From Isoetes taiwanensis (Eukaryota > Streptophyta > Lycopodiopsida > Isoetales > Isoetaceae): a stretch of DNA of 64,000 bases. The notes beneath the pieces are model-generated. The model ran no database searches. It saw only the letters and a program-made list of their open reading frames with translations, and was not told where the DNA came from. Shown in pieces: positions 45,891 through 58,610 of the stretch (its first letter is position 1; the number at the start of each line of letters is the position of its first letter). Location: positions 14,915,428 to 14,979,427 of the forward strand of contig JAJEKV010000002.1 in the NCBI GenBank assembly GCA_021234155.1, in the 5' to 3' direction. Made by a program: the position numbers and the translations under genes.

Positions 45891-46299
45891 GCCACACCAA
45901 AGGAAGGAAGGAAGGAAGGAAGTTACTTTTATCGTCCACGGAGACCAATCGGTCTATGGGACCCAATACAAAAACGCAGCAGCGGATTCTTGCCGGATTA
46001 AAAACCCCGCCGGAAGGGTTTTCGAGGAAAAACTGCGGGGCGAGAATCAGCCTGGCCGACAAACCGTAAGCTAATCATATAAAATGCGTAAACATCCCAA
46101 TATATACAAATCATGCACCACCCCCGTAGTGCCTAGTCACGGACAAACAAAGGGGGGGCAAGGTGACCTCAGTCCAAGTACCTCCCGGATGTATGACCCT
46201 GTGGCACGATCGACGGCAGTGTGTTCATCAAGAAATGCAAGGGCACGCCCGGCGCATTTAAGGGGCGTGTCCGCCCGAATCGATCAGGCGGGCAACTAA

Positions 46300-48000
46300 C
46301 GGAAAGTGTGAGACTCATCCTCAATCGCACCCGCTTGGACAAAGACCGACAGCCCCTGGCGGGGCTCCCCCAATCCACCGCCCCCGATCGGGATGAAGAT
46401 GGTGGGCACCTTTGGCGAATGGAGGCAATGAGCTGCGCTTTTCAGGGCCCGGTAGGAACGCGAGGGTAGAGCAATGGGCCCCCGGGCTAACACGGGGTTG
46501 ATGTGCTCCTTGTAATGGGCCATTTTGACCGCTTCTAGAGCAATGGGGTCCCGTGAGCTTGCCAAGGAAACAAGCATCTAGGTACTCCCGCAGCATCGCC
46601 ACGATCGGGTTGCGCGCCACCAGACGATTCTGGTGTTCTCGCGACGTTCCATCTGGCGAACCACCGATCTCTCTTACCCCTCCAACAGCCCTAAGCGGGC
46701 CGGACTCATGGCCACAGTGTAAGCCAGTCGCGGGGAGCCGAGCATCACCCATAGTAACCACTTTACGAAAATAGGCGATGTGTCTATCAAGGGCTGCGTG
46801 TGAGCGCAAGAATCCGATTTCTGCGAGAATCGATAGGGGACCAAGGTTTCACCCAAGTGCGTGCCAAAATGCCTTCCTGCTCCAAGTCATTCCAGTCGTC
46901 AAAGAGACGGCCGGGGCCCCAAACCGACCCGTCTGAAGGACAATTTCGACCGGTGCCCGGAACGGATGTGACCGATGGCCCCAATCATATAGCTCGCACG
47001 GTGGATGTTGTTCCGCGCATTGCATAAAGCGCTTTCCGGGCTGTCACCCATAGCGGATAGGCGCCTCCCCCCAGAGGCGAGGAGGGAACTCCACCCCTAG
47101 GTACTTGTAGGTGGGCGTGCCCACAAAGGCCGCCCCCGATATGTGAGTGCGCGGGAGGCATGGGGTGGCGTGAAGAGGATATGAGAACCACCCCTCGTCT
47201 TGGCAGTTTGACGCCAGCATGTAGCAGTAGCGACAAAATGTATCTAGGGCATCCGTGTGAGGCGCATATCTTAAAGGGTGTGGGCGGCGAGGCCAACATC
47301 GTCGCATAGATGAGGCGGGATGACCTGGTGCAAAAGATGTATGCCATCCCCATGCTCGATAAAGCCGGGCTCTAAGCCCGATCAATGTAGAGGCCAAAAA
47401 GTGTCGGCGAGAGGGGCAACCTGCCGGACCCCGATACTACTTGGTAAATGCTTGGCCTGTCGGCGCATCCTGCCAAAACAACTCTCATACAACCCAGATA
47501 TGGCATTCTCGCGACAAAAATGGAGCCCGGTTGACACAGTCCTAGCCCACAACTTTTCCCCGGGGCCGTATCAAAAGCCTTTGCGGTCCACAAAGCGACA
47601 ATACAAGTCCAGTACGGTGATTCCGTTGTCTTCAATCGATTGCCGCGGCGTAAAGATATGGTCAATCGTTGAGTGGCCGGGGTCGAAGCCCCTGTGTGAG
47701 GGCTTTCGCACATCCGCCAGCCTCCGCCTACGGGGTCAACTGCTGCTTTCGAGAATGCCGATAACGGTTTGGCAAATCTTGAATCGACCATGATCGTCCG
47801 GATTGGCGGACGGTGTGGTCGCCAGCTTTGTGAATGGGAACAACCACGCTTGTGGTCCATTGTTCGGGGAACCCTCCCGCAATGCTACGGTGAAACGCAG
47901 GGGTAGTGAGGACCGGCACAAGGCCGGCCCACTTGGGTAACTTCCCCATACCATCGGTCGGTCACCGCCTTCCCATTAGCTAGCCGCTGCGTGCCCTCCT
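46300..48000 (-). pseudogene. LINE reverse transcriptase and C-terminal region
   Basis: Blocks in order on the minus strand: WTTSVVVPIHKAGD (finger, about 47910), FDTAPGKSCGLGL, PLSPTLFGLY (about 47419), then the catalytic Y-A-D-D block followed by VGLAAHT at 47309-47280, where one base is missing between Ala and Asp, and YLGVEFPPRLWG (thumb, about 47100). Downstream (46809-46321) lies a His/Cys-containing C-terminal region. The polymerase would copy element RNA at the nicked target. Single-base indels separate blocks that are otherwise well kept. Confidence 0.8.
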
Positions 48001-48569
48001 CAACATCCTCATCCACGAACCAATGGGGCCATCCCATGGGGGGTATGGGCGACGTCCCCTGGGCGGGTCATAGAGCTGCTTTGCAACCGCTCCCATCGGG
48101 GTGTGATGTCCCCAGAGGTCGGGCCCTTCGAAGCACTCTGGCGCCAAAAGGTTCGAGGATGAGTGTCCAAAGGTAGAACATCTCCCCCGATGCTTGGCAA
48201 GGTACCGCCTTTGTGTCCTTCGGGATGGGCGCCAATCGCGTGTGGTGGCCTGGCAAGGTGCACGGATCCGGGATGTGGCGGAGCTGCGCTTGCGTTCTTT
48301 ACGATCCGCATCAAACCATCGATTCTGGCGGGAATGTTCTTGACCCTGGCGGCGACGAAGGGTCTGCCCAAAGCACTGTCCGTACATCCCTAATAGCGAA
48401 GTCGGTGAGTACATCTGGCGCTCTAGTGTGGAGGTCTCTTGCAGTGCCGGGAGGGCGTTCATGAGCATCTCGGCGTAGTCCTCTGCTGCTCATAATCGAG
48501 TCTCAACCGAGGGCGGGGGCTGGCATAGTGGGGGTTCTGGCGGCTCGCCAAACCAGGTCCAAATAAAGT

Positions 48570-49403
48570 GGGAGGTGATCTGAAGTCGACCTCCTCATCC
48601 CGTATGCGTGCCCACGGGAAACGACCGATGAGATGCATATCTTGCGCAACTACAAGCACATAGTCCACCACACTAGACCCTCCCCGATTGTCCCGTCTGC
48701 ATGTGCACTTGCGAGAATCGGACCTTTGTGAAAAGGCCATTGCAAATTATCAAGTCAAAATGCCACATAGCGAGAGCAACCGCCCGCCAAAGCGGTGACT
48801 GGGCGTCATCCGACCAGCGGCGGCGCTACTTCTGCGGGCGTGAGGCTGCGGGACATCGTCGGCGAGGGGGTCAAGTCGCATGGGCTGCTCTACTCCCCGT
48901 CCCGCATTGAAATCTCCAAGAAGGACGACCCTACCCAATCTGGCGATCTTTGCGTATGTCATCATATAGATCGACATATCGGGTCCATCCTATCCGCATC
49001 GGGGTGGGCTGCGATAGAAGGTGCCGCTCAAGTGAGGGAAATAACAGGCCGACGAAAAAGAGGGTTGCCACCGGTATTATGCACCACGAACCCGTAAGTG
49101 CCCGGGTTGTGTCATGCGATTCCGGAGGGTAACCGAATGTGCCAAGGTTGTCCGGTAGTAGCAAGCCACTCCACCATGACCCCTTGTCCCATGCAATTAT
49201 TGAAGACCGAGAAATGTTGGTAACCCCAAAAATCGGTAGCTTTGTGTCCAAAGATGCTCCCATGTCTCCATGAGGAAGATGAGATCCATACCGGCCGCCA
49301 CGGAGTTCGACCGGCCCCTTCGCCAAGGGAAGCCTCGGCAGTTCCATGAGACCACCCCCTTCGGACAATTCCTATTTGTCGGCGGGGATGGTATCTTGCG
49401 CAC
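48570..49403 (-). pseudogene. LINE endonuclease domain
   Basis: Exonuclease-endonuclease-phosphatase landmarks appear in order across frame changes: SWNCRG (Trp at about 49346, with the catalytic Asn), DLIFLMETW, a segment ending VATLFFVGLLFPSL, VVLLGDFNAG (about 48917-48903), SSVVDYVLV, and a final SDHLPL (about 48583), the catalytic Ser-Asp-His. All key residues are readable, but at least four frame changes separate them. In a live element this protein nicks the target DNA to prime reverse transcription. Confidence 0.8.
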
Positions 49404-49519
49404 TGAGTCGCGGGGAGGACGGGAAGCAGAGGTCGAAAGAGAAGTAGATGGAGCGGAGGCAAAGATGTGGTCGAGAGGGTGTGGGCCGCGAGGGAGCAGG
49501 AGTAGGACAAAGTCGTTTT

Positions 49520-51680
49520 AAGCTCTAATGTTTAAACTACTTAACAGAGTCTTTAACAGACACTAGAGGAACATGTGCCTGGGGATGCCGAACATTAGCT
49601 CAGGACGTGTTGAATGGGTAGGCATGATGGATTCTGTAAGTGGGACAAAATGTGCATATTTGTCTTGTGTATTATGTAGATAAATCGTAGGGTGAAGATG
49701 GGTGAGTGATATTTTCTTCAATTGATGTTGAATTGGGAGGGAGAATGGATGGGAGAACATTCATTGTATTTAAGTAGGAACAAAATGTTGAAAATGAATT
49801 GAACTGATTTCTATCTAGGGGATGTACAAAACATATGGAAAAAGCTTTAGAAATTGTGAGAGTGAATAGTGGACGCTAAACGGAAGATGTTTGTCATAGC
49901 AATACATAAGTCAATATGGCATGTATTAGCATGGAATTTTGAACATGTATATCCATGTTTGAAGGTTCAATGACAATTGGATGTAAAATGGTAATTGTGA
50001 AATCTCTAACTGCTTTATATTCATATATCTATACATATATCTATCAAACAATATGTCTTTACCAATTTTTCTGCAAAGTCTTGCTCGTGCCTCGTATGCT
50101 TACTCCAATCTCAAAAATTGTGTAATCTCAGATATTGTGTATGGCTATAATGCTTTGCATATGTGATTGATGATATGCCCAGATACTTTATAGTTAAGTT
50201 GTGTGAGAGCCAAGTCTAAAATGTGGACCGATTTAGAATAATCTATATCAAAATTTTATGCTACAAAAGCATCCTATAAATGCGAGCATGAGCCTAAAAC
50301 ATTCAATAAAGAGCTCCAAAATTTAAATGTGACTTATCTGACGGAATGATGAGACTAGCAGCACCCTAGTTTTGGCCGCCTCTGGTAGTTTTCCAACTGA
50401 AGCCGAGGAAGACAAATCTGAAGCTGAGGAAGATAAAAATCTGTCTTGGCCTTAAAAAAATCATTCATTCAGTAACAGCCAATAACCCATGCCGCTTCAG
50501 ATGCCTTTTCGAGAGTACCTTTTGGCATAAAAAAAAGTACACATGGCATGCCACGTGGCACAATCCGAGCCTCCCTTGGCATGCCACATGGCACAATCCG
50601 AGCCGTCCAAGTTTGATGCATCACATACTTACAGGATAATTTTATTATATAAGAAGATAGCAATATACATGTATAGTCTGCTCTATTAGAGAAAGTACAA
50701 AATGTCAAAGCCCTATCTCAAAGCGCTGCTTCTATTAAACATGCAATGTTGAGCATCTCAACATGCAACACAAAAGAAAAATGAAAACATTGCAATAAAT
50801 TGCTCCGAATATATAATTACCGTTTGTGCTATAGGAATAACATTGCAAACAAGGGTTTCTAGATCAATTCAAAATTTTGAGAAGCGCAAAACATTTTGTA
50901 ACATACATAAGCAAAAATAATTCATACCTTGCGATTTTGGAATGATACATAATAAGCAATGCTATGACTCTCCACATAAAAGTCTAGTTGCACAATATGC
51001 TTAAAAAAAAAGTGTATATAATATCTGTATACATAAAGGAAAAAAACAATAAATTCAGAATCATTGTATTTGCATGTTCTCATGTATTAGACGAAAAATT
51101 AAAACGATGAGAAACCTCCATTGCTCTATCCTTAGCAATCCAATACTCTAGAGGATGCTCAAAAAATGAATCTCGTAGAGTAAAAAAAGAACGAGTAACA
51201 GGTAACAAAAACAAGGTGCTGCGCACGGAGGGTTGCCCTCCATGGCCGGAGAGTGAAGTGGCTTAAGTTGTAGTTGTAGACAATAGAGTGTTTGAATCGA
51301 AATTGCTATTTTAAAACATTCACATTTTGTGAAGGTGATGGTTCGCATTTGCATTACTAAGTTCTGCTTAGGTGTTGAGGTCTTGTTGGAGTAGGATGCA
51401 GTTGGACATATAGGGTAGAATTACCCTATATTTCCAAAAATTATCCCAAGAAGCCTCTAGATTCTCCAAGATTCTATGTGATTTTATGAGACTTAGCAAG
51501 ATTCCATGAAGTCTTCCCTGAATTTCTCCAAGATATTATGTATATTCCCATAGATTGACTTAGATTCTATAGTTTTGAAATATAGACCAAGTGTCATTGG
51601 GTCACTGTCGAACAAAAAGAAAAAATCAATATTTTTTATACAGAACTTATCTCTGAGCAGTGCAAGAATGTATGGGTTTC
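49520..51680. other. No recognised gene; small direct repeat
   Basis: AT-rich sequence without accepted frames. At 50543-50603 the phrase GGCATGCCACGTGGCACAAT and its near copy form a tandem pair; CCACGTGG is an ABRE-type palindrome. Confidence 0.45.
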
Positions 51681-51689
51681 ATCTTCAAC

Positions 51690-52240
51690 TATATTCATTT
51701 CACAAACCTTGCAAAATCTCTCTTCCTCTGGAGTCTTCGATCATCTGCCTGTTTCCACATGTAGCCCGGTGTGAGTCACTTTGTTTCCACATGTAACTGC
51801 GTGAGTTGGTTCTGTGTATATTCATTTCACAAACCTTGCAAAATCTCTCTTCCATTGGAGTCTTCGACCATTTGCCTGTTTCTACATGTAGCCTGTGTGA
51901 GCTGCATGTTTCCACATGTAACCTGTGTGAGCTGGTTCTGTGTCTCGCGATGTATTATTTCAAATGTCTGAGGATATGAGCTTTCTAGTGTGTCTCTCGC
52001 GATGTATTATTTCAAATGTCTGAGGATATAAGCTTTCATGTAGTTTTGCTCAGTATACACCAATAAAGGGTTTATGTCTGAGATATATTTAAAAATGCCT
52101 AAACCCATGTAACCCTTGTGTGAGTTTGGTTACGTGTCTCGTGATGTATTGTTTCAAATGTCTTGAGGATTTGAGTTTTCAGGTAGTTTTGCTCAATATA
52201 CACCAATAAGGGGTTTATGTCTGAGATATATTTAATTATG
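51690..52240 (+). repeat. Nested tandem duplications
   Basis: CATTTCACAAACCTTGCAAA with TCTCTTCC and CATGTAGCC blocks occurs twice (51695-51780, 51820-51905). CGATGTATTATTTCAAATGT followed by CTGAGGATAT(G/A)AGCTTTC occurs three times (51947, 51999, 52140). CAATATACACCAATAAGGGG-type blocks occur twice (52050, 52195). It is local duplication of unknown origin. Confidence 0.7.
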
Positions 52241-52606
52241 CGTGAACCCTTCTCCGCCCAAAGCCGATCTGCGATAAAACCCAAGTTCTAGGGTGTTACT
52301 GGTGGGTAACACCACTGCAACCAACGGTTGAGATTTGATTTCAGCTATAAAACTTGAGGGCCTGGTTGTTGAGGAGTTAAGCTCATTCGCTCTACAAGGT
52401 TTAACATGTCTAGAACTAGTATAAACTTCACTTAAATCGTGAGTTAAGAAAATTTAACATTTTATCTAAAATAAAAAGCTCTTTTTCAGGTGCCATTGCG
52501 TTTATCAAACAGTTTATCAAACAGGTGATAACTTGATGGTATAAACACATGTACCGCGTAAACGCCTAGTTAGGCTGTTAATAAACGTCCTGTTATATAA
52601 GCCATG

Positions 52607-53299
52607 TCAATCACCATTGGTAGCAACCTGATCAGCAAATGTGCTTGCAAATATTTTATCAGCATTCCCAACTTCAAATCCATCCCTTATGTGGCGCTCA
52701 TAAACCTATAATTGAATTTTTCTTTGCACTAGTCAGCATCAGCATTATTACCAAATGGATATTTAGGTCTTGTTAGACAATATAAAGCAAAAGCATTCCT
52801 TTAGCACTTAACAAAGTACAGGCGTAAGACTGGATCCCAATTCTACTATACTTCCAACATCCAAAATCATTTACAAGTACAGATTGTTAAAAACAATTGC
52901 ATACCTGGTCACTGGGCAGATGTTTATATTGAGCTAGAACTAGGCGTTCTGCAAATTCTATGTAAGAAGCTGGAACTTGTTGCGTGACTCCATCAGCAAA
53001 GCTATAAGGTAGCAAATCGGCAACTGAGGAGCTCTGCAGCCACCATCTGGACTAACTGTCATTGCAATGATGGGCCAAATTTAGCCATAATAAAACAACT
53101 AAATAATAACTTTCAGTGAGATTGGAGAAGTAACGCTACCGTTCAATGTGCCTCCTTCTGAATTCAATCTAATTTTGATCCTCTAGCAGCTCATTTAGCT
53201 TTCTTATTTTCTGAGGCTCACCCTTCAAACGATGTACAGATATAGTCAAATGGTTTAAGCTATAGCCATTCACTAAAGTCCATGCAGCATATTCTTTCT
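52607..53299 (-). pseudogene. 2-oxoadipate dioxygenase/decarboxylase family (DUF1338), last three exons with two indels
   Basis: Three exons bounded by GT-AG read downward: 53299-53140 (EYAAWTLVNGYSLNHLTISV, then NSEGGTLN), 53055-52905 (VSPDG, SSSVADLLPYSFADGV, VPASYIEFAERLVLAQYKHL) and 52705-52607 (RDGFEVGNADKIFASTFADQ, stop at 52607). This is the C-terminal half of plant DUF1338 proteins (rice FLO7 type), Fe(II) enzymes related to bacterial HglS that turn 2-oxoadipate into 2-hydroxyglutarate in lysine breakdown, in plants probably in plastids. The His in NHLT and the Glu in YIEF are likely metal ligands. A frameshift near 53165 (after LEDQN) and a missing base near 53036 break the frame. 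The N-terminal exons would lie above 53.3 kb but I could not find them; the tandem array begins there. Confidence 0.8.
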
Positions 53300-53728
53300 C
53301 TGCAAGTCATGATCATGGCTGTTTTATTGATATTATTAACACAGAAAGAACATCAATAGAACACTCCCAAATATTCAAGCGAAAATTAGCAACAAGTTGT
53401 ACCTGGCAAGATCTAATAATCATCAGAGAAGAAGGAATAGGCCATGGCAAAGAATTTAGCACACCAAATAACCAAAGATATTGAGCAAGTGCGTTGTTTT
53501 GCGTTGTATATGTCTTTATTATTTGCTGATTTCAACAAAGCACACAAGTCTCAATCAGTATTTTACGCAAATCGTAAACCTTCAAATTTTTGAGAAATAT
53601 TTTTATAAGCCCGGCGGGTTAAATAGAGAGTTGATAAACGGCATCTAGCTGAAATATGGCGGGCGTTTCATATGACCTATCCCCGCAAAAAGAAGCAAAA
53701 TGGTTCCATGTGTACGAGGGCATAACAT

Positions 53729-56700
53729 CCAAAGAAAGTGGAAAAGCATGTTATGGTTCCTCGAAAATCTCGAAAACCACAATGTTATCCCGGACAATGC
53801 ATTATAAGAACCTTACCTCGGTAGATGGTAATAGCGTTTCTCCGCCACAATAGCCCTGTAAGAGTTAAACAAGATTTCTCTCCTTCCCTTTGATCACGAG
53901 GCCTTCTATTGGTAACCAAAAATACAGAATTTTATAAGCAGAGATAGAGCGCTTTGGCATGCACAGCATGCATTCCGAACACCATAGCTTAGCTCCATCA
54001 TATGGTCAGTCCGAATCCAGGTTAGAAGCAGATCCCATCTACCATTGAAGCTCAAAATCGAATTTATCCGGGTCAATGGGTATCTTCATTTTACTGAAAG
54101 CAAAACATGAAAAGAAAAAGGAAAAGCCCGGCTCAGATATTCTCACGGTAACATATAGCGGACATAAGATCTTTTTGTGCCGCAATCATCGATTACATTT
54201 ACAAAGGAGTTGCCTGCTTATTTGCATCGTGTACATGACAAATCAGGGGAAATAATTCCCTGTTTATCCGCTTCAAAAACATCTTATAAGAGATACCTGT
54301 TGATGCAGCCATCAATTCGCTCGAATCATAGACTGCCGCTGTTGGAAGGATTGCGTCAAGTAAAGCTTATGCATTCATAGTTTTAGATTTTCATGTTTGT
54401 TTGAAGCCATAGCTCGCTTGCAAAAGGTCTGGACTAGAAGCTCTAAGTGCCCAAAAAATTACACGCTTTTAGCTATGGCGGATCAGATCAAAACAAAGAA
54501 ACAAATTTACCTAAAGAGATTAAATACTCACCGGATATGACGAAATCAAGTAGCTCTTTTATGAGAGCTCGGCTATGCCTCAAATACTCAGTAAAAGTGA
54601 TCTACGACACCAATTTGAGGAGGATGTTTATTAGTCTCCTCAAAAACCGCTCTTATCTTGTCACCGCGGCTTTCAAACGGATCCCCAAGTTTGACGTCAC
54701 GGTAAGCCTTTCATCTAAATGCTTCCATATGAAAATGTCGAATCAATACCTAGTCTTTGATTACAATGAACAGATTTGGAGCAGTTTTGGAGGCCTTGCG
54801 GACCCTAGCAAGGAAGAAATCTATGCGCTCCTTCCGACCATCTTGAAGCTCTTACTCTAAACGCATTGATGGAAACCTTTGCTAGTACATTCTCCAAGTC
54901 TGCTCATCTGAGCGTCTGAGAGTGCACACAAAAAAAAACCTCTCCGGTTAGCCGGTTTCCAAGAAAGTGGAAAAGCATGTTATGGTTCCTCAGAAAATCT
55001 CAGAAACCACAATGTTATCCTGGACAATGCATTATAAGAACCTTACCTCAGTAGATGGTAATAGCGTTTCTCCGCCACAATAGCCTGTAAGAGTTAAACA
55101 AGATTTCTCTCCTTCCCTTTGATGCAGACGCCTTCTATTGGTAACCAAAATACAGAATTTTATAAGCAGAGATAGAGCGCTTTGGCATGCACAGCATGCA
55201 TTCCGAACACCATAGCTTAGCTCCATCATATGGTCAGTCCGAATCCAGGTTAGAAGCAGATCCCATCTACCATTGAAGCTCAAAATCGACTTATCTGGTC
55301 AATGGGTATCTTCATTTTACAGAGCAAAACATGAAAAGAAAAAGGAAAAGCCTGGCTCTGTATTCTCTGGTAACATATAGCGGACATAAGATCTTTTGTG
55401 CCGCAATCATCGATTACATTTACAGTGGAGTTGCCTGCTTATTTGCATCAGAAGTACATGACAAATCAGGGAAATAATTCCCTGTTTATCCGCTTCAAAA
55501 ACATCTTATAAGAGATACCTGTTGATGCAGCCATCAATTCGCTCGAATCATAGACTGCCGCTGTTGGAAGGATTGCGTCAAGTAAAGCTTATGCATTCAT
55601 AGTTTTAGATTTTCATGCTGTCGGAAGCCATAGCTCGCTTGCAAAAGGTCGGACTAGAAGCTCTAAGTGCCCAAAAAATTACACGCTTTTAGCTATGGCC
55701 GGATCAGATCAAAACAAAGAAACAAATTTACCTAAAGAGATTAAATACTCACTGGATATGACGAAACTGCTAGCTCTTTTTATGAGCTCGGCTATGCCTC
55801 AAATACTCTGTAAAAAGTGATCTACAGACACCAATTTGAGGAGGATGTTTATTAGTCTCTGAAAACTGCTCTTATCTTGCTGCCGGCTTTCAAACGGATC
55901 CCCAAGTTTGACGTACGGTAAGCCTTTCATCTAAATGCTTCCATATGAAAATGTCGAGAATCTGAATACCTAGTCTTTGATTACAATGAACAGATTTGGA
56001 GCAGCTGTTGGAGGCCTTGCCAGACCCTAGCAAGGAAGAAATCTATGCGCTCCTTCCGACCATCTTGAAGCTCTTACTCTTAACGCATTGATGGAAACCT
56101 TTGCTAGTACATTCTCCAAGTCTGCTCATCTGAGCGTCTGAGAGTGCACACAAAAAAAAACCTCTCCGGTTAGCCGGTTTCCAAGAAAGTGGAAAAGCAT
56201 GTTATGGTTCCTCAGAAAATCTCAGAAACCACAATGTTATCCTGGACAATGCATTATAAGAACCTTACCTCAGTAGATGGTAATAGCGTTTCTCCGCCAC
56301 AATAGCCTGTAAGAGTTAAACAAGATTTCTCTCCTTCCCTTTGATGCAGACGCCTTCTATTGGTAACCAAAATACAGAATTTTATAAGCGAGATAGAGCT
56401 TTGGCATGCACAAAGATGCATTCCGAACACCATAGCTTAGCTCCATCATATGGTCAGTCCGAATCCAGGTTAGAAGCAGATCCCATCTACCATTGAAGCT
56501 CAAAATCGACTTATCTGGTCAATGGGTATCTTCATTTTACTGAGCAAAAACATGAAAAAAGAAAAAGGAAAAGCCCGGCTCAGTATTCTCGTAACATATA
56601 GCGGACATAAGATCTTTTGTGCCGCAATCATCGATTACATTTACAAAGGGAGTTGCCTTTGCTTATTTGCATCGAAAGTACATGACAAATCGGGGAAATA

Positions 56701-58610
56701 ATTCCCTGCTTATCCGCTTCAAAAACATCTTATAAGAGATACCGTTGATGCACGACCATCAATTCGCCAATCATAGATCACCACAAGAAGGATTGCGCCA
56801 AGTAAAGCTTATGCATTCATAGTTTTAGATTTTCATGCCGTTTTAAGCCATAGCTCGCTTGCAAAAAGGTCGGACTAGAAGCTCTAAGTGCCCAAAAATT
56901 ACACGCTTTTAGCTATGGCGGATCAGATCAAAACAAAGAAACAAATTTACCTAAAGAGATTAAATACTCACTTTGGATATGACGAAACCGCTAGCTCTTT
57001 TATGAGCTCGGCTATGCCTCAAATACTGTAGTAAAAGTGATCTCTGACACACCAATTTGAGGAGGATGTTTATTAGTCTCAAAACTGCTCTTATCTTGTC
57101 ACGGGCTTTCAAACGGATCCCCAAGTTTGACGATGCGGTAAGCCTTTCATCTAAATGCTTCCATATGAAAATGTCGAGAATCAATACCTAGTCTTTGATT
57201 ACAATGAACAGATTTGGAGCAGTTTTTGTTGGAGGCCTTGCCAGACCCTAGCAAGGAAGAAATCTATGCGCTCCTTCCGACCATCTTGAAGCTCTTACTC
57301 TTAACGCATTGATGGAAACCTTTGCTAGTACATTCTCCAAGTCTCCGCTCATCCGAAGTCCCGAGAGTGCACACAAAAACCTCTCCTAAGTTAGCGGTTT
57401 CCAAGAAAGTGGAAAAGCATGTTATGGTTCCTCGAAAAATCTCGAAACCACAATGTTATCCTCGGACAATGCATTATAAGAACCTTACCTCAAGATGGTA
57501 ATAGCGTTTCTCCGCCACAATAGCCCGTAAGAGTTAAACAAGATTTCTCTCCTTCCCTTTGATGCGGCGCCTTCTATTGGTAACCAAAATACAGAAATTT
57601 TATAAGCAGAGATAGAGCGCTTTGGCATGCACAGCATGCATTCCGAACACCATAGCTTAGCTCCATCATATGGTCAGTCCGAATCCAGGTTAGAAGCAGA
57701 TCCCATCTACCATTGAAGCTCAAAATCGACTTATCTAGTCAATGGGTATCTTCATTTTACAGAGCAAAACATGAAAAGAAAAAGGAAAAGCCCTGCTCAG
57801 ATTCTCCGGTAACATATAGCGACATAAGATCTTTTGTGCCGCAATCATCGATTACATTTACAGTGGAGTTGCCTGCTTATTTGCATCAGAAGTACATGAC
57901 AAATCAGGGAAATAATTCCCTGTTTATCCGCTTCAAAAACATCTTATAAGAGATACTTGTTGATGCAGCCATCAATTCGCTCGAATCATAGACTGCCGCT
58001 GATGGAAGGATTGCATCAAGTAAAGCTTATGCATTCATAGTTTTAGATTTTCATGTTTGTCGAAGCCATAGCTCGCTTTGCAAAAGGTCTGACTAGAAGC
58101 TCTAAGTGCCCAAAAATTACACGCTTTTAGCTATGGTAGGATCGAGATCAAAACAAAGAAACAAATTTACCTAAAGAGATTAAATACTCAATTTATATGA
58201 CGAAACTGCTAGCTCTTTTATGAGCTCGGCTATGCCTCAAATACTCTGTAAAAGTGATCTACGTACACCAATTTGAGGAGGATGTTTATTAGTCTCTCAA
58301 TCGCTCTTATCTTGTCACGCTTTCAAACGGATCCCCAAGTTTGACGTACGGTAAGCCTTTCATCTAAATGCTTCCATATGAAAATGTCGAGAATCTAAAT
58401 ACCTAGTCTTTGATTACAATGAACAGATTTGGAGCAGCTGTTGGAGGCCTTGCTGCACTTAGCAAGGAAGAAATCTATGCGCTCCTTCCGACCATCTTGA
58501 AGCTCTTACTCTTAACGCATTGATGAAAACCTTTGCTAGTACATTCTCCAAGTCTGCTCATCTGAGCGTCTGAGAGTGCACACAAAAAAAAACCTCTCCG
58601 GTTAGCCGGT
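53729..58610. repeat. Four tandem copies of a 1.22-kb unit
   Basis: Units begin at about 53729, 54959, 56181 and 57401 (GTTTCC-AAGAAAGTGGAAAAGC) and end with ACCTCTCCGGTTAGCCGG. Between copies most of the sequence is identical, and the differences are clustered small indels at CAG, CTG, CGG or CCGG-like spots. On the minus strand the unit has exon-like pieces with splice-like edges (for example DAILPTAAVYDSSELMAAS ending at a GT at about 54298 in unit 1, and KIPIDPDKFDFELQ near 54090-54050). A duplicated gene segment is therefore possible, perhaps the 5' part of the neighbouring minus-strand gene, but I cannot name it. Confidence 0.85.

Larger units (their letters stand above)
45900..49510 (-). 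mobile_element. GC-rich LINE with endonuclease and reverse transcriptase, 5' part missing
   Basis: The segment stands out by its high GC content against AT-rich flanks. On the minus strand it runs from an apurinic-type endonuclease (from about 49403) through reverse transcriptase (about 47960-46990) and a C-terminal region to a 3' UTR, the conserved hairpin (45942-45955), CCGTGGACGAT and a (TTCC)n tail (45922-45900). No ORF1 is seen upstream, so the copy is probably 5'-truncated. The sharp GC boundary and short indels suggest a fairly young insertion. Confidence 0.85.

Noticed and set aside
46084-49521. Many long plus-strand frames in the GC-rich block
   Set aside because: They are antisense shadows of the minus-strand LINE, whose endonuclease and reverse-transcriptase motifs are explicit.
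54447-54860. 137-codon plus-strand ORF in the first repeat unit
   Set aside because: The frame is not kept in the other three units, and the exon-like signals of the unit are on the opposite strand.
53729-58610. CRISPR-like or satellite array
   Set aside because: Units of 1.2 kb without short spacers and with exon-like content are a segmental tandem duplication, not CRISPR or a classical satellite.
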